Shown here piece after piece: positions 8,702 to 17,803 of a stretch of DNA of 64,000 nucleotides. This stretch comes from an uncultured Eubacteriales bacterium. Its GTDB lineage: Bacteria; Bacillota; Clostridia; Christensenellales; Borkfalkiaceae. The stretch lies in contig UQPN01000007.1 of assembly GCA_900542935.1 (NCBI GenBank), positions 1 through 64,000 on the forward strand, written 5' to 3'. The notes below the pieces were generated by a model. That model worked only from the letters and a program-made list of their open reading frames with translations. It ran no database searches and was not told the DNA's origin. Each line of letters opens with the position of its first letter. The first letter of the stretch is position 1. The position numbers were made by a program, and so were the translations under genes.

Positions 8702-9691
8702 ATGTCATCGCTCGATATAATTGCGCTTGTAGTAACCGTGCTTGCGCTCGCGGCGTTCTCCGCCGTTTTCACTCTGCTTTTCGGCGCATATAGCAAAAGC
8801 GTTGTTCAGAACTATAAAGACGGAAAAAACGACGCCGAACTTATAGCTTCTTTCGTGAACGACAAGCTTAACAACAAAAACGTTAAAAAACAGCGGTGGG
8901 CTGTTGTTAAACGGGTTGTCGGCTCGGTGATAGCCGCATTCGTGTGCATATTTTTCGTGCTTGCCGTAATCAATAAAATCAGCGGCAATTCGGTGGTTTT
9001 GGGCAATAAAATGCTTATGGTGGTTGCAAGCGGCTCTATGAGCGAAAAACACCCCAATAACCAATATTATCTTGACGGACGCGACGATCAGTTCCCCACG
9101 TACAGCATAATTTTGCTTGAAAAGGTGGATTCTCCCGAAGAACTTAAACAATACGACGTTATTGCTTACGTAAACGACAAGGGCGTAAACATTATTCACC
9201 GTATTTTTCGCATTAACAGCGACGGCACCTATACCACTCGCGGCGACGCCAACCCCGACAGCGACAACGATCACCCGCCTTTTGACAGGGTGATAGGTAA
9301 ATACACAGGCAAATATTTGCCCACGATAGGCATTTTTATTCTGTTTTTTCAGTCGTATTCGGGTATTGCCACCATTGTTGCCATTATTTATTGTATGCTT
9401 ATGATAGATAACCGCAACAAGGCAATGAGCGAGGCTAAAAATCAGCGTTTATCCGCGCTGAAACAGGCGCTTAACCTTGACGAGGTTGTCGGCGTGGACA
9501 ATCTGACGGTGGAATACGTGGAAACGCTCTACCTTAATAAATTTATTTATACTTTCGAACCGAACGGACTGGTTACCGAGGAAATCCGCGAAGAAATTCT
9601 GAAAAATAATCCTCCGCCCGAAAACGACGGAAATTTGCAGAATAAAACCGAAAACTCTTCGGACGGCGGCGAGGGCGAAAAATCTCAATAA
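8702..9691 (+). CDS. SipW-like (ER/archaeal-type) signal peptidase I
   Basis: A membrane signal peptidase of the Ser/His ER type, expected to remove signal peptides of the neighbouring cargo proteins on the outer face of the membrane. Evidence in order: hydrophobic helices at about 5-28 and 73-92, then VVASGSM with the catalytic Ser112, the NIIHRIFR block with catalytic His166, TTRGDANPDSDNDHPPF (Gly181, Asp182 and the downstream Asp), and two C-terminal hydrophobic stretches (about 206-233). There is no Ser-Lys dyad of the usual bacterial enzyme. At 329 residues it is longer than typical SipW (about 190), with an extra N-terminal helix and a charged C-terminal tail of some 95 residues. The hairpin at 8608-8656 separates it from the cargo genes. 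Confidence 0.88.
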   Translation: MSSLDIIALVVTVLALAAFSAVFTLLFGAYSKSVVQNYKDGKNDAELIASFVNDKLNNKNVKKQRWAVVKRVVGSVIAAFVCIFFVLAVINKISGNSVVLGNKMLMVVASGSMSEKHPNNQYYLDGRDDQFPTYSIILLEKVDSPEELKQYDVIAYVNDKGVNIIHRIFRINSDGTYTTRGDANPDSDNDHPPFDRVIGKYTGKYLPTIGIFILFFQSYSGIATIVAIIYCMLMIDNRNKAMSEAKNQRLSALKQALNLDEVVGVDNLTVEYVETLYLNKFIYTFEPNGLVTEEIREEILKNNPPPENDGNLQNKTENSSDGGEGEKSQ

Positions 9692-9804
9692 TCGCAAAAA
9701 AAACGACGGCTGACCGGGACGTGCGGTCGCCGACTGCGGATTAAATACGTTTGCAAGGTTTAATTCCGTTATAAAAATTATAAGTTAAAAAGAAGGGGCG
9801 GTTT

Positions 9805-11634
9805 ATGATAAAAACCCTGTTTACACGAAAAACTTTTATAGCGATATCGCTATCTGTTATGTATGCGGTGCTGCTGGTGTTTACCTGCGCCTGTATAGAC
9901 GGCGCGCACACGTTTTTTCCAAAGAAAAATTTGGTAAATATGCTTGCCGTCGGTATGCGTTTTGAAGAAATCGCAGGCGGAACCGCGGGTTTCGTTATGG
10001 TTATGCTGCTTGCCGTGTTCGTTACCATTGCGGCAGTCGCCATTTGCTTTGAAAGGCAGTTTGCCGTATTTAAAAACATTCAGCCCGAAAGCGGAAAAAT
10101 GTTTTTATGGTATACGGGTACAGCCGTTGTGTGCATAGCTTTATCGCTTACGTTAGGCGCGCTTATGCAAAGTCCGCTTACGAGCGAAAACATCGGCAAA
10201 GCCATGAAATACCTCGGGCAGGTTGTTTTGCTTACTACGGTTATTTATATCGTTTTGTTTGTGGTTATCGGCGCGCCGGTAATGCTTGTGGTAAACTTTT
10301 TACTTGTGGATAAGCCTTTCCGCTTTTTCTCGAGCGCGAGTCAGCCCGAATTTGACGACGACAACGTCAGTTTAGACGTTACCGGCAGTTTCGACGGTCA
10401 GTCTACTACCGTAGGACAACAGGTTGTTTCCGACGGCTCGGCTGCCGCTGCCGCTGCCGCCCCTTCTTACGACGGCTCGTCTGCCGGCGGCAACGGCATA
10501 GGCAAACTCACCGGCGACGATACCATTATCCGCGACAGGGAAGAGGTTTTTCCCACGCTTACCGCGATCGACGAAAAATACGAGGGCTTTGAGTTGCCTG
10601 CCGCTAAGGGCGACGACGTTTCGCTGAAAGAGTTGGCCGAAAAGTTCAGACTTTATCTTGCCAAAACGCAGGAATTATATTTCGATATAGATACCGTCAG
10701 GTTTTTTATCAGCGGATTTGCCGCAAGTCATTTTGAAATTTTTGAGGGGCTTTCCGGTACGGGTAAGTCGTCGCTTCCGCGTTATTTTGCCGAGTTTATA
10801 GGCGCAAACGTGCTGTTTATGCCGGTTCAGGCTACCTGGCGCGATAAAACCAGCATAATCGGCTTTTATAACGAATTTTCTAAAACTTATACCGAAACCG
10901 AATTTTTGTCGGCTTTGTACGAGGCGAATTATTCGCCCGATACGCTTAACTTTTACGTGCTTGACGAAATGAATATTTCGCGCGTAGAGTATTATTTTGC
11001 CGACCTTTTAAGCGTACTCGAATACCCCGTTGCAGATTGGAAACTCAAAATTATGAGCGTTCCGCACGATTTTGTGCCGCCCGTAAAACTTGAAAACGGG
11101 TTTGTTCGGATTCCCGAAAACAGTTACTTTGTAGGCACCGCCAACCGCGACGATTCTACGTTTACCATTACCGATAAGGTTTACGACCGTGCCATTACTT
11201 TGGAGTTCTTAAATAAAAACGACGCGTTTACGGTAAGCGAGAACGTTGAAAAAATCCACGTTACCGCTTCCGCTTTGCGTGGACTGTATGCCGCTGCCGA
11301 AGCCGATTCGGCAAACGCTTTTAACGCGCAGGATAAAGCCGGACTCGACAAAATTTCGGGGTTTGTTTACGATACTTTCGATATTGCCGTAGGTAACCGT
11401 ATTCTTAATCAGCTTGAAAAAATCGTGCCTGCGTTTATCGCGTGCGGCGGTACTAAGGAAGACGCACTCGACTTTATGCTTTGCAAAAAGTTGTTCTCTA
11501 AACTCGAAGGGCGTTTTGAAGATTACGTTAAGCCCGCTTTGGAAGAAACTCTTGCGCTTATGGATGAAACTTACGGCAAGGGTACGCTTTCCCGCAGCGA
11601 AAAGGTTATAAGAAAAATCATAAAAACCCTGTAA
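9805..11634 (+). CDS. Membrane-anchored McrB-like AAA+ NTPase
   Basis: A 609-residue protein joining a membrane domain to a McrB-type AAA+ motor. Four hydrophobic helices (about 10-30, 61-81, 100-120, 139-166) are followed by a low-complexity Ala/Gly/Ser linker and then the motor. The motor has Walker A GLSGTGKS (315-322), Walker B YVLDEMN (384-390) and a sensor block GTANRDDS (444-451) with DRA (461-463) in the arginine-finger position. McrB relatives use such motors with a nuclease partner to translocate or remodel nucleic acid; the next gene encodes a DUF2357-like protein of the kind often paired with them. A membrane anchor and a secretion-locus setting are unusual, so a protein-remodelling role at the membrane is equally possible. 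The ATG follows AAGGGG. Confidence 0.8.
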   Translation: MIKTLFTRKTFIAISLSVMYAVLLVFTCACIDGAHTFFPKKNLVNMLAVGMRFEEIAGGTAGFVMVMLLAVFVTIAAVAICFERQFAVFKNIQPESGKMFLWYTGTAVVCIALSLTLGALMQSPLTSENIGKAMKYLGQVVLLTTVIYIVLFVVIGAPVMLVVNFLLVDKPFRFFSSASQPEFDDDNVSLDVTGSFDGQSTTVGQQVVSDGSAAAAAAAPSYDGSSAGGNGIGKLTGDDTIIRDREEVFPTLTAIDEKYEGFELPAAKGDDVSLKELAEKFRLYLAKTQELYFDIDTVRFFISGFAASHFEIFEGLSGTGKSSLPRYFAEFIGANVLFMPVQATWRDKTSIIGFYNEFSKTYTETEFLSALYEANYSPDTLNFYVLDEMNISRVEYYFADLLSVLEYPVADWKLKIMSVPHDFVPPVKLENGFVRIPENSYFVGTANRDDSTFTITDKVYDRAITLEFLNKNDAFTVSENVEKIHVTASALRGLYAAAEADSANAFNAQDKAGLDKISGFVYDTFDIAVGNRILNQLEKIVPAFIACGGTKEDALDFMLCKKLFSKLEGRFEDYVKPALEETLALMDETYGKGTLSRSEKVIRKIIKTL

Positions 11635-11662
11635 TGCGGCAGTTATTGCGGTTTTAAACGGA

Positions 11663-13021
11663 ATGCGCAACGAGAATATTCCGCAAAAGCGTGGCGGACG
11701 AAAGAAAAATAATATCTTTCGTCAGGAAAAAATAAAAAGTATGATAGTAACCGGACAACTTCAATTTAAAAGCAACGCTCGCGCCGCAGAAGAATTTATT
11801 TCGCTGAACGGCGGTTTGGTCGGCGCATATTCCCATGCGGAAAGCGCAGGCGACTTTTCGTTGCAAAAAATTTCGTATGAAGAAGATTGCTCGTACTTTA
11901 AAGAAGCGCTTTCTTTGCTGGGCATAATTTTGTCGATAGCGGAAAAACCGCACGTTTCAACCAGGCGCGAAGAAGTTTTTGCCCGAATCGAACAGGCGGG
12001 GCAACTTTCCGCCGACGATTTTAAGCGCGTATGCCGCGACGGCAGTTTATGGAAACGCCGCGGTGTAAAAATGGTGCCGGAAGAGTTGTATTATTTTCGT
12101 AACGAAGATGAACTTTGTATTTACGAAAACAGATTCATCGTTCTTTTAATAGACCTTATCGGCAAGGAAATTACCGAACTTAAACGGGTTTACGGCGAAA
12201 GATTGCCGCGTATAGGCGAAAATACCGACGAGCTTTACGCCGGCGACGCCGGTATGGCGTTGGATTTTGCGCGCAATATAGAAAAACGCGTGGCATATTT
12301 AAAAAATACGGGGTTTTATAAAATCGTGGGCAAAGAAAAACCCTTAAAAGGGAGAATTTCGCCCACTAACATTCTGCTTAAAGATTTAAAATATCGCGCA
12401 TGCTTTAAGTTTTACAACGGATTTCTGAAATATCAGTGCGAGGGCGAAGAAGCCGAAGATATGCGATCCATTATTAAAATTTATATTTTAAAATCGCTTA
12501 AAAAACTCGGTTTCGATTTAAAAGAAGGAAAAAACTTAAACGAGTATAAAGCCTGCGGCAAAGAATTTTCGTTGAATTTCGACTTTAATAAAAAAGGTGC
12601 GGTAATTCTCGACGTAACGCATAAAATAAGCAAAAAAACCGTTAAATACGCGCTTTTTGCGGAAGACGGACGTTCTGCCGAGGCCGCGGAAGAATTTGCG
12701 TCGGGCGACGACGGAAAAAATTTCTGTTCGGTTGAAATGATCGGCGAATGGTCGCTTAAAGACGGCGTTACGCACGAACGTTTGTCCCGCGCGGGGCAAA
12801 CGGAAGAAGAAATGATTTATTCGTGGCTGGCGTCTAAAATAAGGCTTATACGCGCCGATTCTTCGGTATATAAAAAATATTGCCCGGCGTGCGGCGTAAG
12901 CGGCGTTTATGAAAACGACGGGGATTTTTCCTGCCCGAACTGCGGCACGCGCTACGCTTTTACCCAAAATTCGTCGGGCGAAAGCGTTATATGGATTTGT
13001 AAATTAAGGAGAGAGGTATGA
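11663..13021 (+). CDS. DUF2357-like protein with C-terminal zinc ribbon (McrC-like partner)
   Basis: A soluble 452-residue protein. The segment ELCIYENRFIVLLIDLI is typical of DUF2357 proteins, which belong to the PD-(D/E)XK nuclease group and are found beside McrB-like motors. I cannot point to a complete catalytic triad; VILDVTHK (near residue 325) is the nearest (D/E)xK-like stretch, so activity is uncertain. The C-terminus holds a four-Cys zinc ribbon, CPAC (407-410) and CPNC (424-427). The start is uncertain: ATG 11663 has a weak ribosome site and ATG 11741 is an alternative. Its stop overlaps the start of the ABC ATPase gene (ATGA), so the McrB-like/DUF2357 pair and the ABC exporter are translationally coupled. 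Confidence 0.65.
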   Translation: MRNENIPQKRGGRKKNNIFRQEKIKSMIVTGQLQFKSNARAAEEFISLNGGLVGAYSHAESAGDFSLQKISYEEDCSYFKEALSLLGIILSIAEKPHVSTRREEVFARIEQAGQLSADDFKRVCRDGSLWKRRGVKMVPEELYYFRNEDELCIYENRFIVLLIDLIGKEITELKRVYGERLPRIGENTDELYAGDAGMALDFARNIEKRVAYLKNTGFYKIVGKEKPLKGRISPTNILLKDLKYRACFKFYNGFLKYQCEGEEAEDMRSIIKIYILKSLKKLGFDLKEGKNLNEYKACGKEFSLNFDFNKKGAVILDVTHKISKKTVKYALFAEDGRSAEAAEEFASGDDGKNFCSVEMIGEWSLKDGVTHERLSRAGQTEEEMIYSWLASKIRLIRADSSVYKKYCPACGVSGVYENDGDFSCPNCGTRYAFTQNSSGESVIWICKLRREV

Positions 13022-13785
13022 ACGGCGAAAACGTATTGAATCCGACATCCGCGGAATCCGGGCGCACGCCGTCGATTTTAATCGAAGATCTGCACAAAGC
13101 CTACGGGAATAAACAAGTTCTCAAAGGACTTAATTTAAAGGTTTATCCCGGTGAACTTTTCGGCTTTATCGGGCGGAACGGAATAGGTAAGTCGACTACT
13201 ATCGACTGTATGATAGGCGCAAAGCAGTTTCAGAGCGGACGTATACTTATAGACGGCTTCGATATCGTAAAACAATCGCTGGATGCCAAAAGAAGATTCG
13301 GTTACGTCGCCAGCGAGCCGTCGTGCTATGAAGTTATGACCGGATACGATTATCTTGAATTTATAGCCGGAATTTATAAAATATCCGAGGGCGAATTTAT
13401 TAAAAATTACGCCTATCTGTGCGGACGGCTTAAACTCGATTTAAAAGAACTTAAAAATCGTATTTCCGAGTATTCCCACGGTATGAAACAGAAACTTTGC
13501 CTTGTGGCAAGTTTGTTGTTTAACCCCGATATATGGGTGCTTGACGAGCCGACCGTCGGACTTGACGTTATGGCTGTCGAAGAACTTAAAAAGATGATGC
13601 GCGAATACGCCGATCACGGCAAAACCGTGTTTGTAACGTCGCATAACATCGAACTCGTAAGCCGTATTTGCGACAGAGTCGCCATTGTAAACAACGGCGT
13701 GGTTGCGGCTTTATACGATTTGAATAAAGAACCTAACCGCAGGTTGCAACTGGGCAAGTTGTTCATGGAAACGTACGGGGAATAA
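13018..13785 (+). CDS. ABC transporter ATPase (ABC-2 type exporter)
   Basis: The cytoplasmic ATPase of a two-gene ABC exporter; it drives the membrane protein encoded immediately after it. It shows Walker A GRNGIGKST (52-60), the signature YSHGMKQK (152-159), Walker B WVLDEPTVGLD (173-183) and the H-loop His209 in VTSHN. The sequence is of the CcmA/YhaQ-like exporter class that works with ABC-2 permeases. The start codon overlaps the stop of the DUF2357-like gene, and a GGAGAGAGG ribosome site lies inside that gene. The transported substrate is not evident from the sequence. Confidence 0.88.
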   Translation: MNGENVLNPTSAESGRTPSILIEDLHKAYGNKQVLKGLNLKVYPGELFGFIGRNGIGKSTTIDCMIGAKQFQSGRILIDGFDIVKQSLDAKRRFGYVASEPSCYEVMTGYDYLEFIAGIYKISEGEFIKNYAYLCGRLKLDLKELKNRISEYSHGMKQKLCLVASLLFNPDIWVLDEPTVGLDVMAVEELKKMMREYADHGKTVFVTSHNIELVSRICDRVAIVNNGVVAALYDLNKEPNRRLQLGKLFMETYGE

Positions 13786-13788
13786 GCC

Positions 13789-15381
13789 ATGCTGAATTTG
13801 CTGTTAAAAGATTTCAAACTTATGTTTTCGGGAAGCGCGAAGTTTTCCGAAAGAATAATATCCGCGGTTTTTACTGTTTTGTTTATAGGCTGTTTCGTCG
13901 CCGTGGAATGGTTTGTTTTTAGCGGAATCATAAGCAAAATATCCGACGTGGCAGGTGCTAAAGAGTCGTTTTTGTGCGTGTTTTTGTTTGTTATAATCGT
14001 TCTTTCAACCGTATCGTGCGTGATGTCGGCAAAAAAACTGTTTTTCGATCCTAAGGACGTTGAACTGTTATCCAATCGCCCCGTACAGAGCGGACAAATC
14101 ATATCTTCCAAACTGGTGCTTTTGTTCCTTGTGCAAACTTCGGCTGCGTTCATGTTCGAATATCCGCTGTTCATTGCTTACGGCGTAAGCGAGGGAATGC
14201 CGCCGTTGTTCTATTTTACCGCGCTGTTTTATCCCGCATTGTCGTTCGTTACGGAGGCGGGCGTGGCTTTGCTGGCGGTTTATCCCGTATATCTCGTTTC
14301 GTGCGCGCTTAACAATCATCCGCTTATTAAGCTTTTTATTGTTTCCGCGGTGATGGCGGGGCTTTCCATCGCTTATTCGTCGGTGCTTGAAATATTCGTA
14401 GAGCTGCTTTCGAATAACGGAATGGCGGGGCTTTTCACGTCGGAAAATATGGCAAATCTTCAAAAGTTTAAAGAGTTTGCTTTCCCTGTGAACGCCCTGC
14501 TGAGCGTATTTATAAGCAAAAAAGGTTATTCGCTTCTTGTGTATCTTCTTATCTCTTCGATTATTTTTGCCGCCGGACTTGTTTACACCGTTTTTTCTTA
14601 TAATTACGTGCGTAACGTTAATTTTGCGGCAAAGCGCAAAAGCAAAGAAAGAAAACTCAGAATTTTAAGCGTTCCCAAATCCCTTGTAAAAAAAGAATTG
14701 TCGCTTATTTTCGGCAATTCCGAAAATATTTTTTCGTATACGGGGCTTATAATCATTCAGCCGTTTTTGTTGTGTATGGTGCTTAAATCTATAAATACCG
14801 CATTCAACTCCGGGACTATGACTTATTATATCAATTACATACCCGGTTTTGTGGCTTTTACAGACGCGTTTTTCGTTATGGTTTTTTCTACTACCATAGC
14901 AAGCGGCGCAAACCGTTTTATCTCCATGGAGGAAAAAACGGTAAAAAATATGAAAACCATGCCTGTAAACCTGCATTTGCAACTGGCAGTCAAATCCGGT
15001 TTACCGTTTGTTCTTTCGGTTGTTTCGCTTTTTGTATCGATCGCGGTCTTGCTTGCCGCGGGCGTTATGGGGTTTGCTTCGGCGTCTTTCTGCTTATTGC
15101 TCGGTATATGCGCGCTTGCGCTGTACTACGTGGCGTCGCTTTACGAAGAACTTAAAATAAGACGGGCAAAATCGCGTAAAACGCTTATATCTTCGGCTGT
15201 ATCATATCTGCTGCCCATGTTTTTCGCCGTATTTTCGGCTATACTTGCTTATTCGGGAATTCACCCTTACGTTTGCTTTGCCGTCGGCGCTGTGCTGTAT
15301 ATAGGGCTGGCTGCGGCGGGCGCGTTTATCGTTTATAAAAAATCGGGACGGCTGTTCCTCGAACTGGAGGCGATAAACTGA
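13789..15381 (+). CDS. ABC exporter permease (ABC-2 type, large)
   Basis: A 530-residue polytopic membrane protein with about a dozen hydrophobic stretches, lying 3 bp after its ATPase gene. Its size and helix pattern suit a full-length ABC-2-type permease formed from two halves. A conserved-looking soluble segment (LLSNRPVQSGQIISSKL, about residues 92-108) is like the region that contacts the ATPase in such exporters. The stop overlaps the ATG of the following beta-helix gene, so the exporter and that surface protein are made together; a role in exporting or assembling surface material is an inference from this coupling. No substrate-specific motif is visible. Confidence 0.75.
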   Translation: MLNLLLKDFKLMFSGSAKFSERIISAVFTVLFIGCFVAVEWFVFSGIISKISDVAGAKESFLCVFLFVIIVLSTVSCVMSAKKLFFDPKDVELLSNRPVQSGQIISSKLVLLFLVQTSAAFMFEYPLFIAYGVSEGMPPLFYFTALFYPALSFVTEAGVALLAVYPVYLVSCALNNHPLIKLFIVSAVMAGLSIAYSSVLEIFVELLSNNGMAGLFTSENMANLQKFKEFAFPVNALLSVFISKKGYSLLVYLLISSIIFAAGLVYTVFSYNYVRNVNFAAKRKSKERKLRILSVPKSLVKKELSLIFGNSENIFSYTGLIIIQPFLLCMVLKSINTAFNSGTMTYYINYIPGFVAFTDAFFVMVFSTTIASGANRFISMEEKTVKNMKTMPVNLHLQLAVKSGLPFVLSVVSLFVSIAVLLAAGVMGFASASFCLLLGICALALYYVASLYEELKIRRAKSRKTLISSAVSYLLPMFFAVFSAILAYSGIHPYVCFAVGAVLYIGLAAAGAFIVYKKSGRLFLELEAIN

Positions 15382-17801
15382 TGAAAAAGAAAAATCTTGC
15401 GGTGTTGCTTATCATACCGTTTTTGTTCGCGGTTTTAACAACGGTTACCATAAACACCACGTACATTTACGTTGACGTAGATATTTCGGGTATCGCCTGG
15501 GATTACGGCGATCCGGAAGCCTTTAAACTGAACGAAAACGGCTATAAACTTAACGCAAAGGGAGTAAATCAACGCAACTATACGATCGCCGAGGGAAACG
15601 AACTCGTGTGGCGCGTGGAAAGCAACGCCGAAGGCGAACCGATAGCGGAAATAGAACGGAAAACCGACGGCTACTATCTTAAAACGCTGGGCGTAGGCGC
15701 GGTAAATCTTATTTGTTCCAACAAAAAAGGCAACGTCAGCCGAAAACTCGAAGCCATTATATACGACCGCGGCTTTATCATAGCGCAGTCGGAAATAAAG
15801 CCCTCGGGCGCGAACTACGATCCGAATATTTATTACGGTCAATACGACATGGACGGAGGAGGAAAACTTTCTTCCGCAAAATTCCGACTGAACGTAACCA
15901 CGCAGCCGGAAGAACTTAAAGACGCGCTGGAATACGAGTTTTCGGATAATATCGGATTCGACGAACAGACCTGCGAAGTAACCGTTAAATCGGCAGGCGA
16001 CGCTTTTGTGCTGTTCAAGGCAGACGCCGAAGGCGTATTGCCGTATAAGGCGGCTTTCAAAGTAGTTGAAAACGGTGTAAACGTTTATAACTACGATCAG
16101 CTTCTCAATTGCACAAACCGCTCGAAAAACGGGGAAATAGCGGTATTGAGAAAATCGTTCCAATCCGAATCGTTTATCAATACCGAACTCGGAAAGGAAA
16201 ACAACGTAACGTCGTTCGGTAAAAAGGGTGCAAACGGCAAATATTCGTTTGCGTCGGAAATTTATTCGTTCCGGACAAAGTACAACCACGAATATATCGA
16301 TAAATGGAATGATTTCGCTAAAACGGATAAGAGGTTTTCGCCGATATCCGATAAGATCAACGCGGGACTTCGCATAAGAAAAGACTTTTACGGCAACGGT
16401 TATACCATAAATTTCCATAATCTCACTTATCCTTACGAAACCGTTACAACGGGGGACGGGCAGGAAGTCCCCGTTCTCACCGCCGATAATCTTTTCCGCG
16501 GGCCGCTGCCGTTTTATACGCTCGGAGATCCTAACGGAATGGCGCTTATAACGGCTTACGGGCAGGATAACGCAGGGTTTTATATCGATGGCGACGGGGT
16601 TACCGTAAACGACGTGATAATTAAAAACTGCGACGACGTGAACAGTCTTAAAAAACTCGAAACGGTCGGGACTGCGGTTGAAGCGGACGGCAACGGCATA
16701 ACCATTAAAAACTGCACGCTTTCAAACGGTAAAAACGTGTTAAGAAGTTTTTCTTCTTATAATTTCACCGTGGATAACTGCCTGCTGATGCATGCCCAGA
16801 ACTTTTTATTCACTACGGGGGCGAACGAATATTCGAAACCCGACGGCAATTCGGTGAAGAATTTTTCGGATTCTTCCGGCAATGCGTTCGAAGACAAACT
16901 TGCGGATTATATGAAAGAGGACGGAAAGGGCGACGTTTTAATGACCGAATACCTCGGTAATATTCCGAAAGAAAAGATCGAAAATTACAAAACCGCGCTT
17001 CGTAATATGCAAAACGCGCTTGGCGACGAATCGGTAAAAACCGAATTCAAAGGCAATACGGAGTTTAAAAACTGTCAGTTTTACGATAGCGGAATAGCGT
17101 CGATAGTTTTTGAATCGCTGTTTAACGGACCTTTCCTTTATTCTAAAATATCGTCGCAAATCACCAAAATGTTTTCGTCGTTCAGCGGTCCCGAGCAGAA
17201 ACCCCTTATTCCCGATCCGCCGGAGCAGATTTCCGGCACGAGTTACCCGGTTAAGGTGCTTCTGAGCGGCGATACGGCGTTTTACGATTATAAAAATTTC
17301 GAAAAGATGGACATTTCGGGACTTATAAACGAAAATATTTCCACAGTGCTTAAAGAACTTTCCGGAGGCGGCGGTCTGGGCGGAATTACGGGCGGAGCCG
17401 ATCCGAGTAAATACAATATAAACATCGACTTTATTTTCCCGCTTAAAAACCTTGTTAAAAAAGAGGCGCAGAAACGCAGCGTAAGTTATAGCGACGGAAA
17501 AGCGCAGTATACTAATATACCGGTCGCCTATTACGGCGGCGGCGCAAATTATTCCACCGTAGAATTTGCGACCGATTACGTATATCATTTGAATATGAAA
17601 CCTGCCGCAGAGGTCGATATTATGGAAACTTATCTTAACATGAGCGCGGGAGAGGGCGCAAGACAGTATTACAATATGATGCTTAAAACCGTTACTATAG
17701 TTACCGGTTACGAACCCTTCCGTTTTGTGTTTACCGACGGAGCCACGCTCGGGCAAACGCCCAGCGCAGAAAAAATGCAGGCTCACGCTAAAGGAGTTTG
17801 A
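15381..17801 (+). CDS. Secreted beta-helix protein with N-terminal membrane anchor
   Basis: An 806-residue exported protein. The N-terminus has one hydrophobic helix (about residues 6-28) without a lipobox, so it is either a cleaved signal or an anchor. About 200 residues of Ig-like beta sequence follow, then repeats of the right-handed beta-helix kind (VNDVIIKNCDD, ITIKNCTLSNGKN, FTVDNCLLMHAQN). I see no pectate-lyase or hydrolase active-site motif, so it may be structural or glycan binding. Gly-rich sequence (GGGGLGGITGGADP) precedes the final domain. It is coupled by overlapping ATG/TGA to the permease gene and lies 2 bp before the lipoprotein gene, so the three probably act together at the surface. 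Confidence 0.6.
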   Translation: MKKKNLAVLLIIPFLFAVLTTVTINTTYIYVDVDISGIAWDYGDPEAFKLNENGYKLNAKGVNQRNYTIAEGNELVWRVESNAEGEPIAEIERKTDGYYLKTLGVGAVNLICSNKKGNVSRKLEAIIYDRGFIIAQSEIKPSGANYDPNIYYGQYDMDGGGKLSSAKFRLNVTTQPEELKDALEYEFSDNIGFDEQTCEVTVKSAGDAFVLFKADAEGVLPYKAAFKVVENGVNVYNYDQLLNCTNRSKNGEIAVLRKSFQSESFINTELGKENNVTSFGKKGANGKYSFASEIYSFRTKYNHEYIDKWNDFAKTDKRFSPISDKINAGLRIRKDFYGNGYTINFHNLTYPYETVTTGDGQEVPVLTADNLFRGPLPFYTLGDPNGMALITAYGQDNAGFYIDGDGVTVNDVIIKNCDDVNSLKKLETVGTAVEADGNGITIKNCTLSNGKNVLRSFSSYNFTVDNCLLMHAQNFLFTTGANEYSKPDGNSVKNFSDSSGNAFEDKLADYMKEDGKGDVLMTEYLGNIPKEKIENYKTALRNMQNALGDESVKTEFKGNTEFKNCQFYDSGIASIVFESLFNGPFLYSKISSQITKMFSSFSGPEQKPLIPDPPEQISGTSYPVKVLLSGDTAFYDYKNFEKMDISGLINENISTVLKELSGGGGLGGITGGADPSKYNINIDFIFPLKNLVKKEAQKRSVSYSDGKAQYTNIPVAYYGGGANYSTVEFATDYVYHLNMKPAAEVDIMETYLNMSAGEGARQYYNMMLKTVTIVTGYEPFRFVFTDGATLGQTPSAEKMQAHAKGV

Positions 17802-17803
17802 CT

